Source: Pantoea sp. WMus005 (GTDB lineage Bacteria; Pseudomonadota; Gammaproteobacteria; Enterobacterales; Enterobacteriaceae). From it: a stretch of DNA of 64,000 bases. Both the position numbers and the translations under genes were made by a program. The DNA lies in the NCBI RefSeq assembly GCF_013415305.1, contig NZ_JACBXU010000003.1, positions 248,001 through 312,000 on the forward strand. The letters run 5' to 3'. The notes below the pieces were generated by a model. That model was given only the letters and a program-made list of their open reading frames with translations. It did not search any database and was not told where the DNA came from. Positions 63,286 through 64,000 of this stretch are shown here, piece by piece. Each line of letters opens with the position of its first letter. Position 1 is the first letter of the stretch.

Positions 63286-63834
63286 ATGAAATGTATTAAC
63301 AAGCCCTGGTCCATATCGGGATGCAGCGATGCTGCAGTTGCTGAGCTTGCTGAACAGCAGCGTCTTCGCCTTATTTCGCCTCGCAAATGGTTCAGAGATG
63401 CCATAGAAGCCAGTACCGATCCGGCACTGCTGAACTATCGCCTGATTGCTCAGTGGCTGGGCGAATCGATACCGGATACCCGTTCTCTGACTCTGGCGCT
63501 GAACAACAGCCTCTGTTTTGGACTTTATCGCAATGGCCGTCAAATTGGGTTTGCCCGTGTTGTGACTGACATGGCGGAGACCTGGGTAATCCGCAATTTG
63601 TACATCTCGCCGGAATATCGCTTTATCGGCCTCGGCTCATGGCTGCTGCACTGCTGTCTGTCTCATCCTTGCGCCAGAGGCTGCCGCAGCATCGTTGCGA
63701 TGGGTGAGCCCGCACCGGATTTCTTCGAACGCAACGGATTTATGGCTTTTCCCTCTTTGCCCGGCATCTATGTAACAACGTTGCACGATGGGGGCTACGA
63801 CCCGATTTGCGCCCAAAGCCGCAGCCGGCATTAA
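63286..63834 (+). CDS. GNAT-like acetyltransferase
   Basis: 182 residues from the ATG at 63286 (AGGGAAG 8 bases upstream; frame extends to 63259). An N-terminal extension of ~60 residues of unclear fold precedes the GNAT domain: CFGLYRNGRQIGFARVVTDM, VIRNLYISPEYRFIGLGSWLLHC (acetyl-CoA loop) and PDFFERNGFMAFPSLPGIYV. It resembles YjdJ/YesJ-like families only loosely. Cysteine pairs are frequent in its second half. Substrate unknown. Confidence 0.78.
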   Translation: MKCINKPWSISGCSDAAVAELAEQQRLRLISPRKWFRDAIEASTDPALLNYRLIAQWLGESIPDTRSLTLALNNSLCFGLYRNGRQIGFARVVTDMAETWVIRNLYISPEYRFIGLGSWLLHCCLSHPCARGCRSIVAMGEPAPDFFERNGFMAFPSLPGIYVTTLHDGGYDPICAQSRSRH

Positions 63835-63949
63835 GTCCAGGTGCACGCTTATGAGCGGTTTTCTCCAGTTCATTCTCCGACCTCCGATTAATAGCGGCTC
63901 GCTGCCAGGCACGATTGCCTTTTCGCAGCGGGTTCTTAAGGAACACACC

Positions 63950-64000
63950 ATGTCAGGCCTTGTCCTTGTTTCTCATAATCAGTGTCAACGATCGACGCTT
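63950..64000 (+). CDS. Start of a possible gene at the window edge
   Basis: ATG with AAGGA 10 bases upstream, then 17 open codons (MSGLVLVSHNQCQRST...) up to the edge. Too short to identify; the codons could also be chance. Confidence 0.3.
   Translation, partial: MSGLVLVSHNQCQRSTL

Overview
The window reads as an enterobacterial genome segment, most likely from a plant-associated member of the Erwiniaceae (Pantoea/Erwinia type). Many proteins are close to E. coli/Salmonella families (RluF, DigH, GabT/GabP, ClcA, AscG/AscF/AscB, YbiU/YbiV, YgaV/YgaP, an ApeE-type esterase). They are mixed with functions typical of plant association: phenolic acid decarboxylase, GABA and beta-glucoside use, thiamine precursor salvage and siderophore uptake. 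Apart from rluF there are no informational core genes, and no rRNA, tRNA, CRISPR or complete transposon was seen. The organism assignment is inference from protein resemblance only; a large plasmid or chromid is possible.

Layout. 1-4 kb: end of an XdhC-like gene, then a siderophore-binding protein and TonB-dependent receptor behind a Fur-like site. 4-11 kb: RpiR-type regulator, autotransporter esterase, acetyltransferase, rluF, and a PRISE-like reductase divergent from a LysR regulator. 11-15 kb: an orphan gene, a metallo-beta-lactamase-fold protein with an altered metal site, a LysR/VOC pair and a small fimbria-like secreted protein flanked by palindromes. 15-20 kb: gabT-gabP divergent from a MocR (GabR-like) regulator with direct repeats. 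20-25.6 kb: digH, nitroreductase, MFS exporter, DUF1471 peptide, and a LysR regulator divergent from a DJ-1 family gene. 25.6-27.7 kb: a 2-kb AT-rich stretch with no convincing gene. 27.7-33 kb: padC, clcA, a flavin monooxygenase and a GAF-GGDEF-EAL protein.

33-37 kb: the tenA-thiZ-thiX-thiY operon under a TPP riboswitch followed by a hairpin that can hide the tenA ribosome binding site. 36.7-41 kb: ascF-ascB divergent from ascG with an AscG palindrome and a CRP site. 41-46 kb: DeoR regulator, ybiU/ybiV, and an HxlR regulator divergent from a zinc alcohol dehydrogenase. 46-53 kb: several small unknown genes, two further c-di-GMP proteins, and a second methionine aminopeptidase gene coupled to a ParD-like antitoxin gene with its own operator-like inverted repeat. 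53-58.6 kb: hydroxyacid dehydrogenase, nucleotidyltransferase, phosphoesterase, a decayed O-methyltransferase, the ygaVP sulfur operon and a GrpB-family gene. 58.9-64 kb: chemoreceptor, a fasciclin/ECF sigma/anti-sigma cluster with a candidate ECF promoter, and two acetyltransferases.

Themes: many divergent regulator/target pairs with visible operator-like repeats, three c-di-GMP enzymes, and stress or detoxification genes. The least explained items are the MAP/ParD-like pair, the fasciclin-sigma cluster, the altered MBL protein, several orphan genes and the AT-rich gap.
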